Shown here in pieces: positions 60,801 through 64,000 of a DNA stretch of 64,000 nucleotides. Under the pieces are notes generated by a model. It saw only the letters and a program-made list of their open reading frames with translations, was not told the DNA's origin and did not search any database. The position numbers were made by a program, and so were the translations under genes. Position 1 is the stretch's first letter. Every line of letters starts with the position of its first letter. The DNA is from Dillenia suffruticosa (Eukaryota > Streptophyta > Magnoliopsida > Dilleniales > Dilleniaceae). The stretch is taken from positions 327,501-391,500 of the forward strand of contig JAVTVX010000026.1 of the NCBI GenBank assembly GCA_033439265.1. The letters run 5' to 3'.

Positions 60801-63749
60801 TCAAAGACAATACAATTCATAATATTAGCATCACTTTAAATTTCTATGTTGTTTGAACACACAAGGTTAAGTTAAAAGTTTCACTATTGAGTTGCATGCA
60901 ATACCGTACCGCATGGTTTAAGTTTTAATAGTGTTCATTTGATGGCTTATAACATTCTTTTTGTCAAGTTCTGAACAAAAGTTTTTGTTAACTCCAAAGT
61001 GATTATAGATGCTTTCATATGGTTCTGAATTTTCCCACATTAATTTGGTAACTTTCATGACTCAACTGCAGAGGCATATTACATAATGTAGTTTATGATA
61101 TAATATCTCTCTCTCCGTCTCTATCTTGCATGCATACGCTTTCACATACACAGACACAAAACACAACACAATGACACATGAGCATTGCCAAAAAGAAACT
61201 GAGAATTTTTTGCAAAATTTTGTGGTTTTTCCATCCCATGTGACATTACCCGAATTGTTCCTTGCAATACGATGACGACGACGACGACAACAATAATCAA
61301 GCCTTTATCCCACTAATTGGGTCAGCTATATGAATCTTTCTACGCTGTTATACTCTATTTTGTATCGCATATTCACTTATATGATTGTTTTCTTTATATG
61401 ATAACAATAATCATGCTTTTATTCCACTAAGTAGGGTCAGAAAGAATCCTTTTACGTCATTGTGTTCTATCTTGTATCATATTTTTATCTATATTTGGAT
61501 AATTCATATCATGTTTTATTGTCTTTATTCAAGTCTTTTTTGGCCTCTCTCTCGTTCGACTAATATGAGTACTTATCATAATCTTGCACTGTTTAACTGG
61601 AGCCTCTATCGGCCGTCTATGTATGTGTCCATACTATCTTAATTGTGTTTCCTTCAAATTTTCCTCAATAGGTGTAACCCCAACTTTCTTCCTAATACAC
61701 TTATTTCTTATCTTGTCCATTTTTGTATGTTCGCATATTCACCTTAATATCCTAATCATCGTGATTCTCATCTTTTGCTCATGCTTTTGATTTATTGCCC
61801 AACATTAAGATCCATACAAAAAAGTAGGTCTAATCGCCATCCTACAAAACTTCCCTTTACGTTTTAGAGTTACCTTTCGATCACATAGAATACCCGATAC
61901 ATTTCTTCATTTCGACCATCCTACATTGATCTATGGGATACATTTGTGTCAATCCCTCTGTCTTTTTGTGAAATTGATCTTAGGTACTTAAAAGTCTTAC
62001 TTACAGATGATTCATCATCTTCTCTCTTATCCATTGTCTCACGAACGTCAGAATTTGTATGTTGCCCTTGTTTTTAAATAAGGGTACTAAAATACTTTAT
62101 CTCCATTGCAGGCATTTTCTTCATCCTCAATATTATATTGAATAATTTCATAAACCGTCCAATATTCTGCTTCCTTAGGCACTTCTATACCTCTATCGGG
62201 ATATCATCGGGTCCAATTGCTTTTTCATTTTTTGTCATTTTTAAAATCTCTTTAACTTCTAAGGATAGAATTCTTCAATTGTTCATATTTTTATACTACT
62301 CTGACCTACTTAGTTTATCTAATTTAACTTGATTATCTTGACCTTCATTAAACAGTTGATAAAAATGTCTTTTGTTACTTTTTTATTTCTCCATCATTCA
62401 CTAACACTTTATTTGATTCATCTTAAATATATCTTATTTGTATACGATCTATTATTTTCATATCTCTTGCTTTATCTATCCCTTATCAAGCCGTCGAATA
62501 AAGTCTTTGAAAACTTTATTCTTGGCTTCACTCACTGCTCTCTACACCCCTTTCTTGGCTATTGCGTACCTCTCTAAGTCTTTCTCTTTCTTAGTAATGT
62601 AGAATAATTTATAGACAGTTCTGTTCACCTTTATTTTCCCTTGTACTTTCTTTTTCCACCACCAAGATTCTTTGTTTAGAGGTACATGTCCTTTTGATTG
62701 ACCAAATATGCTCTTAGTCACCGTTTTCATAGTGTCATCTTATCTCATGCCATATTAGGGTCGGTATGTATTTCTTCTAAGGCTCGTTCTCTTATTCTCT
62801 CCTTAAAGTTGTTTTGTTTCTCATCCTTTAAATTCCATCGCTTAATTCTAGGGATTATGCACACTTTCCTTCTATGAATACCATGCTTGATACGCATATC
62901 CAACACCACTAACCCATGTTGGGTGGTTAAACTCTCTCCCATATGACCTTGCAATCGTTACAAGCTTTTTTATTTCTCTTCCTAACCATAAGAATGTCAA
63001 TTTGCAACTTATTGTTCCCACTTTTGAAAGTAACTAAATGTTTTTCTCTTTTTTTTGAAACACATGTTGGCTACGAATCGTTCCTTGCAATGCTTTGGAA
63101 AAATTGCATGTGAAACAAATTTTTGTGAAATTTAATAAAATTTTGTTACATTTTCAAAATTTGTACATTTTTCATTTTTTTCACTAGTAATTTATCATCT
63201 CAAAACTAACATTGGAAGTTTGGTGAAATTTCAAACTTGGTCAGAACTCTTATTGGTAGTGGAATTGTCCTAGAAGTTATGAATATTTTACTAGGAGGGT
63301 TTCAAAAGGTATAAGGAGGCAAAGAGGTCCTGTAGTAAAGGACGTCTTATTCATCTTGTCTTTAAGTTTTTCTCAAATACTTCGAAATCAGAAAGAAACA
63401 AAAATTTGAATGTTTGGCTTTTATTAGATTAGTCTCTTCAGAGTGATCACAACTACGCCTCAATCATAAATTACTATTTTCCATTGATGAATTGTTCTGG
63501 CAGATCTTGCAGTTTCTTCGTGCTTTCAAAGCAGAAATCCCTCTGAGAAACTCGGGGAGGTATTTCATACTATAGTTGTGCTTTGCATTTTATCATAGAT
63601 GTATGAGAAAATGATGGACTTTATAAAATTGTAGGCGATCAGCAGGAGGACTGTATTACCTTTCATATTTGGATGATAATTTTCTTTTAGGCCGTGCTGT
63701 GGATGGTGGAGGAGTATTTCTGTTTACCAAGGCTCAGCCATTTATTTAA
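52483..63749 (+). CDS. Plastid-lipid-associated protein / fibrillin family, chloroplast
   Basis: Fibrillins coat plastoglobules and thylakoid-associated lipid bodies and help carry lipids such as plastoquinone and carotenoids. Exons: 52483-52635, 52712-52957, 53035-53130, 54312-54392, 59577-59663, 63504-63559 and 63635-63749. All introns are GT-AG and the joined CDS is 834 nt, 277 residues. Residues 1-51 are basic and Ser/Arg-rich, fitting a transit peptide. The PAP domain is then visible: LEEALVGLEVYGSPIHLPLL, LDGTWRLQYTSAPDVLIL, VGQIFQKFECRD, VRWSIPGLLE, GATLVVTAKFSVVSPRNIYL, VKIQDFSISEELQALIAPAI, RSYLSLQILQFLRAFKAEIP, and the typical C-terminus GGLYYLSYLDDNFLLGRAVD then GGGVFLFTKAQPFI. The subfamily is not assigned with confidence. 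Introns 4 (5.2 kb) and 5 (3.8 kb) are enlarged by transposons. All exon junctions keep frame, so the gene looks intact. Confidence 0.95.
52647..52680 (+). repeat. (CT)n microsatellite in fibrillin intron 1
   Basis: About 16 CT dinucleotides inside the 76-bp first intron, only 11 bases after the donor and 31 before the acceptor. Confidence 0.9.
53288..53660. mobile_element. MULE-related MITE with palindrome array in fibrillin intron 3
   Basis: The left end GGAGCTTTGTAAAATAAC resembles the MULE TIR start GAGCTTTGTACGGAAATAAC. Positions 53,318-53,365 (TCAAATCTAATATCCACGTG, then TCGAGTCTTGAAGACTCAAC) are inverted at about 53,580-53,640 (CATGTTGAGTTTTCAAGACT, then CACGTGGGTGTTAGATTTAG), giving terminal inverted repeats. 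Between them are imperfect palindromes GTCGAGTCTTGAAGACTC and several GTTCAATGAAC units. No coding sequence. Outer right boundary and target-site duplication are unresolved. Confidence 0.65.
54630..54671 (+). repeat. (GA)n tract left of copia A
   Basis: About 21 GA dinucleotides end exactly where the copia LTR begins; a second GA tract starts exactly where the element ends (57,823). Confidence 0.9.
54672..55378 (+). repeat. 5' LTR of copia A
   Basis: 707 bp, starting TATTGAAAATGACGATGAAA (first TG mutated to TA) and ending AAATTTCAACA. It has a TATA-like CTATAAATAAGAC near 55,075. Confidence 0.9.
57078..57822 (+). repeat. 3' LTR of copia A
   Basis: 745 bp, TGTTGAAGATGACGATGAAA to AAATTTCAACA, clearly diverged from the 5' LTR by substitutions and small indels such as an extra CAACTTGGATAGCAAATTCA near 57,153. 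Confidence 0.9.
57823..57852 (+). repeat. (GA)n tract right of copia A
   Basis: Continuation of the GA microsatellite interrupted by the element; AGAGA is the probable target-site duplication. Confidence 0.9.
58478..59152 (+). mobile_element. Cassandra-like TRIM with 5S rRNA-derived sequence in both LTRs
   Basis: Two ~230-bp direct repeats, 58,478-58,719 and 58,927-59,152, begin TGTAATGACC and end GGATATTGGA / GGATATTACA. Each contains a stretch whose complement resembles the internal part of plant 5S rRNA: 58,585-58,655 (GAGGTCACCTAGCATGGTAT, then ACGAGCATGCTTAATTGTGG and ATCCCTATGGGA) and 59,019-59,088 (GAGGTCATATCATTTTGGTA, then CAAGCACGCTC). A ~210-bp non-coding centre separates them. 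Terminal repeats with embedded 5S sequence and no coding capacity define Cassandra. A third partial LTR start (TGTAACAGCCTGAACCATTC) lies at 58,425. Both 5S copies are decayed. Confidence 0.75.
59664..61257 (+). other. Fibrillin intron 5, left part
   Basis: No recognisable element. A GTGTGCGCGCGTGCGCGTGC alternating purine-pyrimidine tract lies at about 60,641-60,661 and a T-rich run at 60,121-60,148. Confidence 0.5.
61258..63060 (-). mobile_element. RTE-type LINE fragment, minus orientation, in fibrillin intron 5
   Basis: Minus-strand remnants match plant RTE LINEs: VVLDMRIKHGIHRRKVCIIP and RIKRWNLKDEKQNNFKERIR near 62,930-62,800, a KESWWWKKKVQGKIK-like segment near 62,680, and an RT motif KAIGPDDIPIE near 62,225-62,193. 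The region 61,900-61,480 corresponds to the well-conserved 3' portion of these elements. The 3' tail is a TTG/TCG trinucleotide repeat (61,267-61,292 on plus, CGACGACGACGACAACAATA), as expected for RTE rather than poly-A. The last ~110 bp is duplicated (61,290-61,380 and 61,400-61,490). Many stops; the endonuclease N-terminus is missing. Confidence 0.75.
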
Positions 63750-64000
63750 TCATGGTTCGAAGAACAACTGAAAGACTGCTCTTATTAAACTGGAAACACA
63801 CAAGCTTCTCAAGCTGTATTCTGGTATGTAGCATGCAGAGGTTATGAGTCTGAAACATGCATTTTTGATGCAATCAGGCAATAGAAGTTAATTTGGCATA
63901 AGTCTGCTTATCTTAATACTATAAACTGTTAGATTTCATTTGTTCTTATTTGTCTTTATTTCCTTTTGCTACACTTATTTGTTAGTCGTTTCTCTTTGAG
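63750..64000 (+). other. 3' UTR / downstream flank of the fibrillin gene
   Basis: Non-coding sequence after the TAA at 63,747-63,749. No clear AATAAA signal in the available bases. Confidence 0.5.

Overview
The window looks like nuclear DNA of a flowering plant, most likely a eudicot. It is AT-rich, the genes are split by GT-AG introns, the host proteins are recognisable plant proteins, and the sequence between genes is dominated by plant retrotransposons, a Mutator-like DNA transposon, a 5S-derived miniature retroelement and microsatellites. I cannot name the species.

Five host genes are supported. From left to right they are: (1) the 5' end of a prolyl-oligopeptidase / protease 2-like gene on the minus strand, cut off by the left edge; (2) an uninterrupted mitochondrial ribosomal protein bL12m ORF at about 16.9-17.6 kb on plus; (3) the complete TATA-binding protein gene at 36.0-40.7 kb on plus, with a stop codon assembled by splicing; (4) a DUF1295 / steroid 5-alpha-reductase-like membrane protein at 42.4-43.5 kb on minus; (5) a seven-exon plastid-lipid-associated protein (fibrillin) gene at 52.5-63.7 kb on plus, swollen by transposons in its introns. 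They show no functional clustering, which is normal for a plant chromosome.

Mobile DNA fills most of the rest. At 2.1-8.8 kb a decayed repeat rich in AGTCGACT palindromes is split by a defective Ty3/gypsy element. An L1-type LINE lies at 10.3-16.1 kb. A ~2.2 kb sequence, partly triplicated, lies at 18.3-24.4 kb; one copy holds a solo copia LTR and another preserves the empty site. A second copia family (24.6-29.6 kb) keeps both LTRs, PBS and PPT but is riddled with stops. A decayed MULE relic (47.6-48.7 kb) is followed by a well-preserved MULE (49,389-52,351) with exact 9-bp target-site duplications and 218-bp terminal inverted repeats, each packed with four 25-bp palindromes. This MULE ends only about 130 bp upstream of the fibrillin start codon. 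The fibrillin introns carry a related palindrome-rich MITE, a copia element lacking reverse transcriptase inserted into a GA microsatellite, a Cassandra-like TRIM with 5S rRNA-derived sequence in its LTRs, and an RTE-type LINE fragment.

The most unusual signal is the repeated appearance of arrays of short, near-perfect palindromes in separate elements: the MULE ends, the intron MITE, the 46.5-46.9 kb block and the AGTCGACT block. I found no CRISPR, no functional rRNA or tRNA gene and no bacterial-type operon.
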